Positions 10,905-22,499 of a stretch of 64,000 nt of DNA are shown here, one piece after another. The stretch is from Erpobdella octoculata (taxonomy: Eukaryota > Annelida > Clitellata > Hirudinida > Erpobdellidae). The translations under genes and the position numbers were made by a program. The DNA lies in contig OZ022240.1 of the NCBI GenBank assembly GCA_963978895.1, positions 10,774,307 through 10,838,306 of the forward strand, written 5' to 3'. The notes under the pieces were generated by a model that was given only the letters and a program-made list of their open reading frames with translations, was not told the DNA's origin and did no database searches. Numbering within the stretch: position 1 is the first letter of the stretch; every line of letters begins with the position of its first letter.

Positions 10905-11575
10905 TCTGGGCTATTCCGGAGAAGATTTAAGGAAATAGGTCAAGGAATTAAAAAATTAAGATAGAGGTAGGATAATGGTAAAACGTCGAGAACGTGAACG
11001 AAAATGTGAGGGAAAAAGGCTCAACAGGAACGTGAGGAAAAAAGAACTCAACAAGAACGAGAAGAAAAAAGGCTGAACGCAAACGTGAAGAAAAAAAGGC
11101 TTAACGTCAACATGAATTAGAATTGAATAAGCTAGAATTGGAGGTAATTAAGATTCCTTACCCGTTTTCTGAGGGTGACGACATTGACGCATTTTTTCTG
11201 AGATTTGAGTCATTGGAAAAAGCCAATGGTCATCCTCAGAGGGATTGGGGAATGTTTTTGGGTTCGTTGCTGAGTTTGAAGAGATTGGAAGTGTTTGGCC
11301 AGCTCTGCGATAGTCACATGCAGGATTACGGGACGGCAAAAGAAACACTCCATCGTCATTTTGGAAAACTGGCAGAAGAATACTGCATAAAACTTCTAGA
11401 GTCAAAGACAGAACCAAAAGAGACTTGGGAACAGTATCTAGTGCGGCTGGATAGTTACTTTAGGCGCTGGGTTGATCTCATGGGTACAATTCAAAAAACA
11501 TATTGTTTTTGTTTCTGAAGGAGCAGTTCTTTGGAAAGTGCTCGTCGGGAATGGTTGAGTACTTGTTGGTGAAAG
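10905..11575 (+). pseudogene. Gag-like fragment of an LTR retroelement
   Basis: An R/E/K-rich stretch (10980-11120) built of degenerate units of about 27-30 bp (reading E-R-E-E-K-R-L) is followed by an open frame (11123-11518) with P-F-S-E-G-D-D-I-D-A-F-F-L-R-F-E, W-G-M-F-L-G-S-L-L and Y-L-V-R-L-D-S-Y-F-R-R-W-V, the layout of a SCAN-like retroelement capsid. No protease or RT follows. Start unclear because of frame breaks in the charged part. Confidence 0.6.
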
Positions 11576-12968
11576 AAAAATTTTGCATCTTTGTAAAAAA
11601 ATTTAATTTGTTTAAAATTGAGCCTAAAATTTCACCGATTGAAAATCTTGTGTGAAAACCTTTAAATCTTTGACAAGCAATTGAAGATGAAATTTTGTGA
11701 AAGGTTTCAGGTTTAACATAATGAAGTCTAACTCTTTAATACGCTTTTTCATGTTTGTTCGCATGTTATTTTTTGCCAATTTCTAATCTAATGAAAATTT
11801 ACTACATTACTGCGTAAGCATGCTCCAGAGTTATAAAGAAAATTATTTTGACTAAAACACAGTAAGGTCTAAACCCAAAAATTGACACACATAAAGTTTT
11901 ATTTGGGCTTTTTTAATTAAAAAAACTCATTTTTTTAGTTATGCTTTTTAGTTAGCAGCTAAAACAAGTAAAAGGTGAAAATAAATTTTAAAAAATGTTT
12001 TTATTTGCCTCTTTATCTGATTCAACGAACTAAAATTTTTGAATGTGAAACAACTGTTACGCTCAATCTTGTACATTGTTTATTTCTTTCATATGAAATC
12101 AAAATTCATAAATTTAACTCGATGTATGAATTAGTTTTCATCTAAAACACTTTATTTATATATTGTTATCGAGAATACAGCTATTCTGAAAGTTTCAAAA
12201 CTCTACGTAGATGAATATTAGTCGAATTTGCTTTTGCCTGTAGCGGTCAACTTGAAATTCAGAATTTTTAAGGCCTAATTCATGTCGGAAACATTAAATT
12301 CATGTATTGTCATCCAGAATAAAGCTTTCCTGAAAGTTTTAGAGCTCTAGGTAGCCAAAATGTGGATGAGTTTTTGTTTCTAAAATTTGATCACCACAGA
12401 CAAACAAACAAATAGAGAGACGAGAAAAGTTAAATACTATTTTAACTAAACGTTTTTAACTTAGTTAAAGTTTGTTCTAAACTAAAATTTAGTAGGGATG
12501 TCGCGAAGTTTGGTACTACCGGTCTTTTTTGCATACTCGAACCCAAACTTTTAGAAACGTAAAACCAGCATTTTTACGCACGCACACGTTTATGCTTAGC
12601 CAGCGTCTACCTGTTCCACGTCTATTTGTATTATTTAGCTCGCGCGTCTGTCAGTAGCTACTGGTAGCAGTTGAGCGTGTTGTTTTCTACCGGGTTTATT
12701 TGAAACGCGCTAACACCGACAACTACTATTGATCCAGGCCGTCTTGACGCTTACTCTATCAATTGACGCCTACTTAGTTTTAGCGTCGTTTAAAAATGTA
12801 AATTTAAATTATCACCATGGATACAAATACGCTATTGCTTACGGCGTTTTTTGCGACGTTCAAAATGACTTTAAACTGGCACGTCCTACTGATTAAACCC
12901 ACTGTATCTAGTCACAGTTGTCTTTACGGGCAATTTTGCGTTTTTTAATATTGTGAAATTGAGTTCCA
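11576..12968. other. Intronic DNA with a diverged direct repeat
   Basis: AT-rich. Two related segments, each starting GAATA-AGCT-T-CTGAAAGTTT and followed by CTCTA-GTAG, lie at about 12168-12260 and 12318-12400, just before CAAACAAACAAA, which looks like the tail of an old dispersed repeat. I see no gene. Confidence 0.5.
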
Positions 12969-13752
12969 TTGCGCTTGACTACTACTCAATTATTCATGAG
13001 CAATGCACACACGAGTTGTCAGGCCATGAGTCAACGAACTACTTTCACACGTAATGCTCTTCTCAAATTCCGACAAGCAGCCCTTCCCATTCATCGTCGA
13101 CTACGCAAAATCTTGTCCTCCCTGCAACTATGGCTACCAATATGTAAACGGTGGTCACCTCGACGCAGTGATCACAACTGGAAAACCAGTAAAACCATGC
13201 AAGAAACCAAGGATCTACAACGAATGAATTTATCGATAAATGCTACCTCAACTGGGGCAGCCGATGTGTCAGCATTGGGGACCTATGGTGTGAACAAAAA
13301 ATGGACTACTGGCAAAACGACTAAATTTATCAAACCAAAGAATGAAATACGAATTGCCGCGTGGAACGTACGAACGGGTCATCACGTCGGCCAAAAGGAG
13401 ATTATCGCCACCGAAATTACCAATTTCAAAATATCGATCGCCGCCATATCGGAACTACGACTCACGGGATCCGGGACGATGATGATTAGTCCGCCGACGA
13501 CCGACGAGACTATTACTATTACAAGCGAGAAGCGGGTGTTGGATTTATGGTCGGCCAGCGGGCTGCCCACAGTGTCGTCGCCTTCCAACCAATTTCTGAA
13601 CGTCTGGCAGTCCTTTCCATCGATGGCACAATCAAGACACACATCCTATCGTCTATGCGCCGACCGAAACAAGCTCAGATGCAGCAAAAGACGCTTTCTA
13701 CGCCGATCTACAAGCTGCGACTAATTCTATACCGCAAACCGAAGTTACCATA

Positions 13753-14677
13753 TTGACAGGCGACTTTAACGCTCACGTCGGCGACAACCGTAGTGGCTGG
13801 GAAGAAATGCTTGGACGATTCGGCCACGGAAAAATCAACGACAATGGGCAGCGACTGTTGTCGTTTGCGTCAGTAAACAACCTCGTCATTGGCAACAGCC
13901 TCTTCCAACACCCGAAGATGCAAAGGCTCACGTGGAGAAACCCGTCGGGGGAAAGATTCGGACATGCTCGACTACGTTCTGATCAACAAGCGTTTTCGAT
14001 CGACGCTCAACGACGTTCGAGCAATGCGTGGCCCTGATTGCGGATCTGATCACTACTTCGTGCGGGCCAAAATACAACTTCGACTCCAAAAAGCAAAGAA
14101 GAAGACGCCGGCGGCTGTAAAGAGAAAATGGACGTGCCTACGCTATCCGGCAGTTCGACACAAATTCCAGCTTGCTTTATCGAACAAGTTTTTAATCCTC
14201 AATACATTGGACGATGTCAACGATGAAGAAAAACAAATAACCAAATCCGTCATCGAATGTGCGGCGCCGTTATGCCCGCCGATCCGTCGACGAACGCAGC
14301 CATGGATTTCTGATGAGTGTCTGGATTTGGTAGCTGAGCGGAAAAGAATCAAGCACGTCGATTTCGAACAATACCGGCGACTTAATCAAGAGGTAAGGCG
14401 GAAAATGAAGATCGAGCGAGAGGTGTATTGGAACGATGTTGCAGCCGAAATGGAAGAAGCCGCATCACGACATGAATATCGAACATTGTATCAGACACTA
14501 CAGCGTTTAGGCGGAAAACGAAATCGACCAACGATAACATCAGGAAAACGGATGAAAAGTTTGTTAGTTCGTCCTCCGATTGATTACAGAGGTGGCGGGA
14601 ATTCTTCCACGAACTATACAACCACGATCCGCCTGCAGGACCAGCCGCGGACCCGCCACAAATCGATCAACCGCTGA
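13753..14677 (+). pseudogene. RTE-like LINE endonuclease and linker
   Basis: Two overlapping frames carry T-G-D-F-N-A-H-V-G-D-N-R (active-site Asp and Asn of the AP-type endonuclease), W-R-N-P-S-G, L-D-Y-V-L-I-N and G-S-D-H-Y-F-V (catalytic His), then a basic linker. The frame changes near 13960, so it is broken. Confidence 0.8.
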
Positions 14678-14712
14678 TCCCATTTCCCGTCGACGTACCA
14701 ACAATCGCCGAA

Positions 14713-15348
14713 GTGAAAGCAGCCGTCAAATCGCCCAAAAACGGAAAAGCGCCGGGCATCGATCAAATTACAGCCGAAATGATCAAAGCTGGTGGTGACA
14801 TTCTATTGCAACGTCTACATGTCCTATTGACATGCATCTGGGACACGGAGTACGTACCATCAGCGTGGAAGAAAGCGATCGTCGTTCCCATTTTGAAGAA
14901 AGGAGACAGTCGAGAATGCAAAAACTACCGCGGCATTAGTCTCCTTTCAATCGGTGGAAAAGTATTCACGAAGATCATTCAGTCACGACTACAAAAACAT
15001 TGTGAACAATCGTGCCGTGAGGAACAGGCTGGATTTTGACCGAATCGTGGATGCATCGATCAAATCTTCGCGCTACGCCAACTCGTAGAAAAGAGGGTTC
15101 GATGTGGCCGGCGGACTGTTGTTGTCTTCATCGACTTCAAATCGGCTTTCGACTGCATCCATTGGCCATCATTGTGGACGGCATTGGAAAGAGAAAACAT
15201 ACCACCGAAAGCCATCCGTTTGTTACAAGCGTCGGATAGTGGTTCGACCAGCTGCATCCGAATTCGAAACGACCTATCGGACGAGTTTACCATTCAAACC
15301 GGTGTCCGGCAGGGAGACGTCGCCTCTCCGCTTTTATTTAACGTCGTG
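14713..15348 (+). pseudogene. RTE-like LINE reverse transcriptase, N-terminal half
   Basis: K-N-G-K-A-P-G-I-D, V-P-S-A-W-K-K-A-I-V-V-P-I-L-K-K-G-D, N-Y-R-G-I-S-L-L-S, then a TGA at 15037 and, in another frame, F-I-D-F-K-S-A-F-D and G-V-R-Q-G-D-V-A-S-P-L-L-F-N-V-V. It ends at the foldback insertion; the catalytic F-A-D-D box lies on the far side at about 17090. Confidence 0.85.
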
Positions 15349-17000
15349 GGTTTCACGACAAAACGTTCACAGACAAAATGTTCAAGACAAAATGTTCCCG
15401 ACAAAACGTTCACGACACAACGTAAACGACAAAATGTTCACAACAAAATGAACACCGACAAAACGTTCACAAACAAAATGTTCAACGACAAAATGTTCAC
15501 GACAAAACCTTCACGACAAAACGTTCACGAAAAATGTTCACGCACAAAATGTTCACAGACAAAATGTTCACAGACAAAATGCTCACAGACAAAATGTTCA
15601 ACGACAAAATGTTCACGACAAAACGTTCACGACACAACGTTCACGACAAAAGGTTCACACTGAAAAATACACATTTTGTTCTATTATGTCAAGATCGCTT
15701 GCAAACTAATTATAAAGTAATTTTTGTGGTGTTTCTATTCACCATTTGATTTACTTAAGCAGAGTATGTGTGTATGACACTAACACATATTGGCAACAAT
15801 CAACTTATCAAACATTTATTTTAAGTTAACCGTAAAACCAAACATGCAAAAAGCAAAAAATATCGATCGAGACTTATTTCTGTCGTTCACTTAATTAAAA
15901 TTGAAACATCAAATGATCTTCAATTTGCTGCTTATTGAGTCTTTACCCAAGTCATCGCTACGTTAATTAGGTTATTAAAGCCGCTATATTGCTCATGGAA
16001 TCCGATAACTTCTTAATCGCTAGGCTACAACGATCAAAGCTTTATTCTGTCGTTCACTTAATTAAGATTGAAACATCAAATAAATCTCAATTAATTGCAT
16101 TTCTTTTTCTTTTCGATCGGAGTATATAAAGATTTCATATTTTGACCCTTTTTATAATCGTTCCATTTATTAACTAGTTAATGCGGCTTGGTTAATTTTC
16201 TCTTGGATACCCTTAACTTTTTAATCTTTAGAATACAGCCTTCTTTACGTCGTTTGCATATTTGAAATTGAAGATTCAAGCGATCTCAAATTCATAACCA
16301 ATTGTAATTTCCTATTACAGCTATCTCATCTCATCTGTCATTATCTTTTCTTCTTACTGAAACAGTTTACAGTACTCCGATCCATACTCATCTGGTTGCC
16401 ATTTGAGTTAGGGGTATCAAAGAGGAAATTAGTTCAAATTAGCATTGCATTTAGTATTGTTAACGTTTTATTTGTGCTCATTTCGTGAAACACAAAATAT
16501 TTGATCATTTAAAAACTAAACTAAAATTAAAAGTTGCAATCGTGAACATTTTGTCGTGAACGTTGTGTCGTGAACGTTTTGTCGTGAACATTTTGTCGTT
16601 GAACATTTTGTCTGTGAACATTTTGTGTGTGAACATTTTGTCTGTGAACATTTTGTGGGTGAACATTTTTTGTGGGTGAACATTTTTTGTGAACGTTTTG
16701 TCGTGAACGTTTTGTCGTGAACATTTTGTCGTTGAACATTTTGTCTGTGAACATTTTGTCTGTGAACGTTTTGTCGGTGTTCATTTTGTCGTGAACATTT
16801 TGTTGTGAACGTTGTGTCGTGAACGTTTTGTCGGGAATATTTTGTCGTTGAACATTTTGTCTGTGAACATTTAGTCTGTGAACGTTTTGTCGGTGTTCAT
16901 TTTGTCGTGAACATTTTGTCGTGAACGTTGTGTCGTGAACGTTTTGTCGGGAACATTTTGTCGTTGAACATTTTGTCTGTGAACGTTTTGTCGTGACACA
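15349..17000. mobile_element. Foldback-type DNA transposon, copy 1 (1652 bp)
   Basis: Ends GGTTTCACGAC and, inverted, TGTGTCACGAC. Both arms (15349-15660 and 16535-17000) are tandem arrays of units of about 14-15 bp close to GTTCACGACAAAAC or GTTCACAGACAAAAT, in opposite orientation. Direct 9-bp target copies AACGTCGTG lie at 15340-15348 and 17001-17009; the empty site is present once in the LINE copy at 9195-9225. The 0.87-kb centre (15661-16534) has no ORF and matches the centre of the copy at 30594-32180. Long inverted arms of short tandem repeats plus a 9-bp duplication resemble Drosophila FB elements and the MULE superfamily. Non-autonomous. Confidence 0.93.
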
Positions 17001-17006
17001 AACGTC

Positions 17007-17648
17007 GTGATCGATGCGATCATGAGGAAATCGTTCGAAGGAAGGCGTGGTGTTCAATACGACAAAAACAACTTTATCACTGATCTGATGTTCGCGGACG
17101 ATAGCGCCGTATTCGCCGACACCGACGTGGAAGCTACAGATTGCCTAAACGACATCGGCGATATTGCCAAGTCATACGGCCTAAAGATCAACGCCGCCGA
17201 GAAGACCAAGGTATTAACAACGGACGGGTCGCCAGCTCATGTCCACCTAATTGATGTCCATATCGAGCAAGTGACGAAATTTAAATACCTTGGATCGATC
17301 GTGCAGGAAAAGAAGACATCGTCGTCGGCCGTCTTCCACAGCCGCGTTGGCCAGGCGACTGCGGCATTTGCAGCGCTCAGATGGTGCGCCTGGAAGAGAA
17401 CGAACATTGCAATCAAGACAAGAATTCGTCTTTACCGAACATTGATTCTTCCGATCCTCCTATATGGCTCGGAGACATGGACATTGCTTAAATCCGATTT
17501 GAATAGACTTGAAGTATTCCAAATGCAATGCTTGCGGCGAATACTGGGAGTCTCCATCCGCGACCGCATTCGAAACGAGACGATCCGTGAACGGTGTGAT
17601 CGACAACCACCAATCGACGTACACATCCAAAAACACATGCCAAAGTGA
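17007..17648 (+). pseudogene. RTE-like LINE reverse transcriptase, C-terminal half
   Basis: Begins V-I-D-A-I-M-R-K right after the target duplication, then L-M-F-A-D-D-S-A-V-F-A (catalytic Asp pair), F-K-Y-L-G-S, L-L-Y-G-S-E-T-W-T, C-L-R-R-I-L-G and R-I-R-N-E-T-I-R-E. It ends in H-M-P-K, where homology to the other copy stops. Confidence 0.85.
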
Positions 17649-17649
17649 C

Positions 17650-19053
17650 GTATTCACGACAAAGTGACCCTAACTGGTGATCCTGACTACATTCTGCGCA
17701 AATAAAAAATAATGTTTTTTGTATAGGCCCCCAGCGTTTTTTGTTTTATAAGAATTAAAAACTGATATAAAGTTTTTTTTAATGTGAACAATTTATTCAG
17801 AAATTCTGCCAGGCTCATGAAAAACTTATTTTATACTTTTTAGTGAGCAAGAAAACGTTGTTTTTTCTCAAAAATGTACTTTTGGTGATGTAAAATTATT
17901 TCTACTTTTTGGTTTTTGATGGGTAAAATGTTGCAATCACATGAACTTTTATATTAAACGTATTGTGGCAATTTATAGATTTTAAATAGCTGAAGACCGG
18001 GGGGTAGTCCGAGGTACATTTTCTAAAGAAATTTTCACAATTTTTGTCTTTATTATTTAATATAAATATATGTTTTCAAAAATCCTTGAAAAGAGGCAAT
18101 CGCCCCCTCTCCATCCTTCAATAACCGAAAGAGGTAATGGGTAGTCGGAGGTATATTTTCCAACAATTTTCTAAAACTTCCTCTTTATTTATTTTACATA
18201 AAAATATTTTTTTTTAAATCCTTGGGGAGGCAACTCTGCATCCACAAATGACGCCCTTGGTAGAATATTGCATTGTCATCGGGTTCAGAGCTATATTAAA
18301 AAATTTATCTGGAAAGAAACACAGAAACGAAAGAGAGTTAAGTAAAACGTTGTAAAAATTGGAAACCATTGGAATTCTTTAGCCTTCAATTTAGACAGGC
18401 GTGTTTTCTTCGCCATTTAATCTCATTTTTCATTTCGTTTGAGTTTTTTGACCCAGACTGTTGTTCTTTGATTTATTTTGTTTCATCCATTAATTTGAAA
18501 ATCTTTTGTATTTCTAAATCGAGTGTATTTTAAATTAAAGTTTTTGTTAAAAACTCGTTTTTTCTTTTACTTGTTTCTCAGGTAAATTTTCTATTTTCTA
18601 TTTTAAAGATATAATCACCTAAAATCAGAACAATTAAAAACCCTCGAGACTGAACTTTTTTTTAGAAACAATTGTTCGTATCACCCAAAGATATTAAAAT
18701 AACCAAAAAGCAGATATGTTTTTTTTATAATAGTTTATAGTGTTTTAAATCAGAAATGGCCATATGTTGCAAGCACATAAGTACTTCCTGTCGTGGATCT
18801 TATTTGATCTTTTTAACTATCCCTCCTCCTTTATCCAGGCTTGGAACTGGCTCACAAAAGCGAAGCAGAGTTAAAGTATATAGGAAAATCATAGAGTTTA
18901 TATATTAGTGAAAAAATATGCTGTCTCACATGTGGGGCTTTGGGATGATATGAATTAAAAGCATGTAAAATGTGTGCGACTGTTTTTTTCACGCTAATTT
19001 TTTAAATGCACAAATCATAAATTTAAAAACTGCGCTTGTTATGTTATTTCAAG
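17650..19053. other. Intronic AT-rich DNA with a diverged repeat
   Basis: Two similar segments with GGGTAGTC-GAGGTA-ATTTTC and CCTTG---AGGCAA-C lie at about 18000-18115 and 18140-18245. No gene seen. T-rich tract and AG acceptor at the end. Confidence 0.5.
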
Positions 19054-19224
19054 GCTTTTGGAATTGTTTTTGAGCAAGCATTGCAAAAAGCAGAACCTGC
19101 TGAAACACTGAAACTTAGACTTCAGAATCTCATAGATTGCATTACTTTGTCTGTTTTTACATACACCAGCCGTGGACTTTTTGAATCAGATAAAATAATT
19201 TTCATGACTCAGATGACTTTTCAG
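19054..19224 (+). CDS. Axonemal dynein heavy chain, visible exon 3
   Basis: 57 codons, phase 0, between TTTCAAG and GTTTCAG. It codes A-F-G-I-V-F-E-Q-A-L, L-I-D-C-I-T-L-S-V-F-T-Y-T-S-R-G-L-F-E and I-F-M-T-Q-M-T-F-Q, directly continuing exon 2 in DNAH9/11/17-type proteins. The 8.3-kb intron before it contains the split LINE and foldback element. Confidence 0.96.
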
Positions 19225-19467
19225 GTTTCAGTTTTAAATTTTTGAATATTCATTATTTTGTTTCACAATTTGTCATAGGTCGGTGACTACGTATTATTAA
19301 ATTGATCATTTAGGTATTTTAATTTTAATGGTGAAAATGGTTAAAAGTAATTTAAGTATGATAATAAACCAAGCTTTTGCTAGCTTAAAACCGCTGGCAA
19401 AACTTATTTAGAAAAACGTCGTTATTGAATTCCAATTGAGGAATATTGTTTTGACAGAGTACAGAGT

Positions 19468-19680
19468 ACACTAATATACTTTTGAAAATCTCTAGGACAC
19501 TCATATCATAAAAAACATAACAGCAGCCATTATTGTTTATATGTGGTGAAGATGAATATACGAATATATGATTTTGATAAAGTGCACTAATATACTTTTG
19601 AAAATTTTTAAGACACTCATATCATACAAAACATAACAGTAACCATTTATTGCTTATATATGGTGAAGATGAATATACCA
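19468..19680. repeat. Tandem repeat of about 110 bp, two copies
   Basis: Units start CACTAATATACTTTTGAAAA and end GGTGAAGATGAATATA, at about 19468-19570 and 19584-19679, differing at about a dozen places. Function unknown; it may belong to an LTR. Confidence 0.85.
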
Positions 19681-19939
19681 TATATTTTAACTCAGTTCCG
19701 CCTAGTATTTTCAACTGAGTGAGAAAAATGGTGTCGGCAGTGGATTTTCAAGTTTGTCGGTTGATAGTTCGTCATATAAATAATTGTCTAAATAACCGAC
19801 ATCAATGTTTTGTTGACAGAGATTATTAGTGATAGATTGATTTACAATTAATTAAAGCAGAAAACTAAGTGTTAATGAATACATCCATTTGAAAGATAGG
19901 GTAATACGGTCAATCATAACAAATGTACAGTTAATTAAG

Positions 19940-20290
19940 GAAGTACGTTACGTTTTTGCGCCGGACTAGGTACGACAGACGTGCAAATTCATTCGGATTC
20001 AAAGAGGGCAATCTAGTGTGGTTATACAATCCGCAAAGGCGAAAAGGGAAATTTCCGAAACGACAGACGTGCGAATTCATCCGGATTCAAAGAGGGCAAT
20101 CTGGTGTGGTTATACATTCCGCAAAGGCAAAAGGGGAACTGGGAAGGGCCGTATCGAGTGAAGACAAGAATCAACGTTGTTGTCTATCGCATTCAACAAA
20201 GTCCACGAACCAAGATGAAAGTCGTTCATATTGATCGACTTTGCAAGTACCAAGGCGGAGAAGAGTCTGTCCGGGACGAACAGGACTAAA
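19940..20290 (+). pseudogene. Gypsy family D integrase C-terminus, with internal duplication
   Basis: Codes the end of a Ty3/Gypsy pol: R-R-A-N-S-F-G-F-K-E-G-N-L-V-W-L-Y-N-P, then N-W-E-G-P-Y-R-V, V-V-Y-R-I-Q and M-K-V-V-H-I-D-R-L. A segment of about 88 bp (GACAGACGTGC to GGGAA) is duplicated in tandem at about 19974-20061 and 20062-20147, shifting the frame. Upstream pol is absent. Confidence 0.85.
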
Positions 20291-20300
20291 GAGGGAGCAG

Positions 20301-20540
20301 TGTAATAACCCGTGTTCGTGCACATCCCTGATGACAGGCACATCACTGCGCGTTGTGTAACGAGGATATTAATGAAGGTTGTAGATAGCTTGCTTCGAAG
20401 AACTCGATCGACTCGACTTGTTTAGTGACATTTCAGATATAAATAAAGTTTTTTAGTTTCGGACTACTGTTGTTGGTGCGTTTGTTGTGTTGCGCACTAA
20501 AAGAAGTAACCGGACTTATAAAAAGAAAATTCTCAGAGTA
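20301..20540 (+). mobile_element. Probable Gypsy D LTR (3' end of element)
   Basis: After the pol stop comes a purine tract (AAAGAGGGAGCAG) and then TGTAATAACCCGTG, a plausible LTR start, with AAATAAAG near 20440 as a possible poly(A) signal. The right boundary is not fixed because no second LTR is present. Confidence 0.55.
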
Positions 20541-21420
20541 CGAAACGACGCCGCCAAAAACAAAACGAACGAACAGAAACACACATGAAGAACAAAAAGT
20601 CAAAAAATTTTTAATGAACCATATTGGCGCCGGATCTAGACCACATGATTTGTTTAGAGAATTCTATATTTTTTTTATCAAACCATGGTTGCGAGTATTT
20701 TTGAAAATGTCAAGAGCTTCCGTAAGAACCGAGCCATATCCAGCAGCCATCTGGTCTAAATTAAGCTAAAACTCATCAGGACGACAAAGGAAGGAACATT
20801 TTAAAAGTTGCTCTATTTGTGTTGAGTTTTCTCCACTGACGTACTTTGCAAACAACAGGTGCCGACTTTCGACAAGGGAAACGAGTTTCCCAACGCAGTA
20901 GCAGATGGTCCGAAAGACCCGTGTCCACTCTCAAAACAGGAGTAACATCACAATGCTGCTACCTTTTAGGAACGACGTCAAGTGTTCCTTCATGGTCATG
21001 AGTAGGACCGTCCACAGCAATACGTAAGCGGAGCGACGAGACAACGTCGTTGAAAACCCGAGTGTCTGGATCATTTAACCGCTCTAGATGTATGGTAATG
21101 TTTTCTGTTATGAAGAGTGTAGGAAAAGTTACAACAAATTTCTCGATTAGTTCAGACACTTCAGTGAAGATGAGTGACGTCACTGGTCCTGTTCTGTAAA
21201 TAACGATTAAGTTGATGTGTTTAGCTCGAGCTAACACTCGAAAAGCAAGGTGTTCAAACTTTGTTGGGGAGCACTCATCATTGAGAACATTCAGTTTGAC
21301 AGAAGCCTTTGCAATAACCGCCAAGCCACCATGGTTTGTGCCCAGCTTGGACTGTTGCGATGGCGAACGGGGTCTTGGACGATCCATAACAGAGTAACCC
21401 ATCGTTCGTAGCTTGCTTAA
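20490..21420 (-). mobile_element. CR1/Jockey-like LINE with internal deletion
   Basis: On the minus strand, an endonuclease piece (21402-20959) with G-G-L-A-V-I-A, P-T-K-F-E-H-L-A, I-Y-R-T-G-P-V-T-S, H-L-E-R-L-N-D-P-D-T-R, G-P-T-H-D and T-L-D-V-V, then S-D-H-L-L-L-R-W. The start of RT (G-L-D-P-A-P-I-W) follows near 20650, and then directly a tail matching the 3' UTR of the LINE at 22500-23055. Most of RT is missing by internal deletion. The usual G-D-F-N before H-L-E-R reads T-E-N-I here. Confidence 0.8.
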
Positions 21421-21631
21421 GGCTATGGAGCCTTTATCGTGTCACGTTTCTGTTTGATAGTTCGTTTGATGATCTAAGTTCTTAAAAGGTTTATGAACAA
21501 TCACTGCTGTTCTGCTGTTTCACATTTTCTATTTGATTTTGCACAAAGTTTTTAGGTTTTAAGTATATAGTACACGCAGTTTTTGCAATTTAAAAAAAAA
21601 ACAAAAATAACTAACATTTTCTCACTTTCAG

Positions 21632-21751
21632 ATTCTTTTATCAGCAAATGATATGCCATTAGAAGAACTTGATTTCCTGCTAAGGTTTCCTGTAGTTCCC
21701 ATGTTGAGCCCAGTCGATTTTTTATCTAACGTTTCCTGGGGTGGTATTAAA
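21632..21751 (+). CDS. Axonemal dynein heavy chain, visible exon 4
   Basis: 40 codons, phase 0, between CTTTCAG and GTATGT. It codes I-L-L-S-A-N-D-M, L-D-F-L-L-R-F-P and S-P-V-D-F-L, then S-W-G-G-I-K, the conserved linker before AAA6. Confidence 0.95.
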
Positions 21752-22015
21752 GTATGTTTTGTATTGTTTTTTTGGTAGAAAAATAAGCATTAATATAAAA
21801 TAAGTACCTATAAACTTAATTTATTGCATATAATTTAATGTAAGAGAAACACTAACTTTTTCTGCAAGCTGAGACTGGTAAGAAATGTTATAGCAAAATG
21901 TGTTTGTGCAGTGATGGTGTTGTATTATTAAGTGCAGATTTTAACCAACCAAACTTGAAAAATTATTAAAAAAATTGTATGGACTTGTGTTTTTTATGAT
22001 TTATTTTTTTTGCAG

Positions 22016-22209
22016 ACTTTATCTTCTATGGACGAATTTAAAAACTTAGATCGGGATATTGAAGGGTCTGCAAAAAGGTGGAAAAAATTTGTTGAAAGTG
22101 AGACCCCTGAACAAGAAAAATTTCCTCAAGAATGGAAAAATAAATCAACTCTGCAAAAACTTTGTATGATGAGAGCTCTTAGACCAGACAGAATGACATA
22201 TGCTATAAA
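22016..22209 (+). CDS. Axonemal dynein heavy chain, visible exon 5
   Basis: 194 bases, phase 0 at the start and phase 2 at the end. It codes [50 protein letters not shown] place the donor at GTTTGT (22210) because exon 6 then restores Lys and continues M-F-V-E-E-K-L-G. The intron between exons 4 and 5 is 264 bp. Confidence 0.95.
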
Positions 22210-22499
22210 GTTTGTAATTTAAAATAAATTTATTGAAACTTTATTTTTCAAAGCCGATATTTAATAAAGAATAACAATAAAACCACGTTTATTATAGACA
22301 TTTGTCGTAGAAAAAGTGATTCAGATCTAGGTAATAAAACATATGGGACAGCATGACATCATGATATATACCAAACATGGGTTTTACAAAACATTCATGT
22401 TTAATTAACAAATTTGTGAAATTGTTGTGAGAAACTTAGACTCTTGGAACTGTGACCGCAAGCTAATACCCTGACGTATTATGATACTAGCAACTTCTC

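Larger units (their letters stand above)
12970..17640 (+). mobile_element. RTE-like LINE split by a foldback element
   Basis: N-terminal endonuclease begins near 13340 (I-R-I-A-A-W-N-V-R-T-G). D-F-N-A-H-V-G-D-N lies at about 13755 and L-D-Y-V-L-I-N near 13970. RT runs 14710-15348 and resumes at 17010 (N-F-I-T-D-L-M-F-A-D-D), with the C-terminal G-S-E-T-W-T part to 17640. There are several frameshifts and one stop. The RT ORF is cut at 15348 by the foldback element and resumes at 17010 after a 9-bp duplication. The 3' end is truncated compared with the copy at 8290-9985 (it stops before R-R-L-R-W-F-G-H-V). Confidence 0.9.

Noticed and set aside
15355..17000. Direct repeats of about 15 bp resembling a CRISPR array
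   Set aside because: No constant spacers, eukaryotic context, inverted arms and target duplications; explained as arms of a foldback transposon.
20959..21402. Host gene with endonuclease fold
   Set aside because: The motif order is that of a LINE endonuclease, and it joins a LINE 3' UTR.
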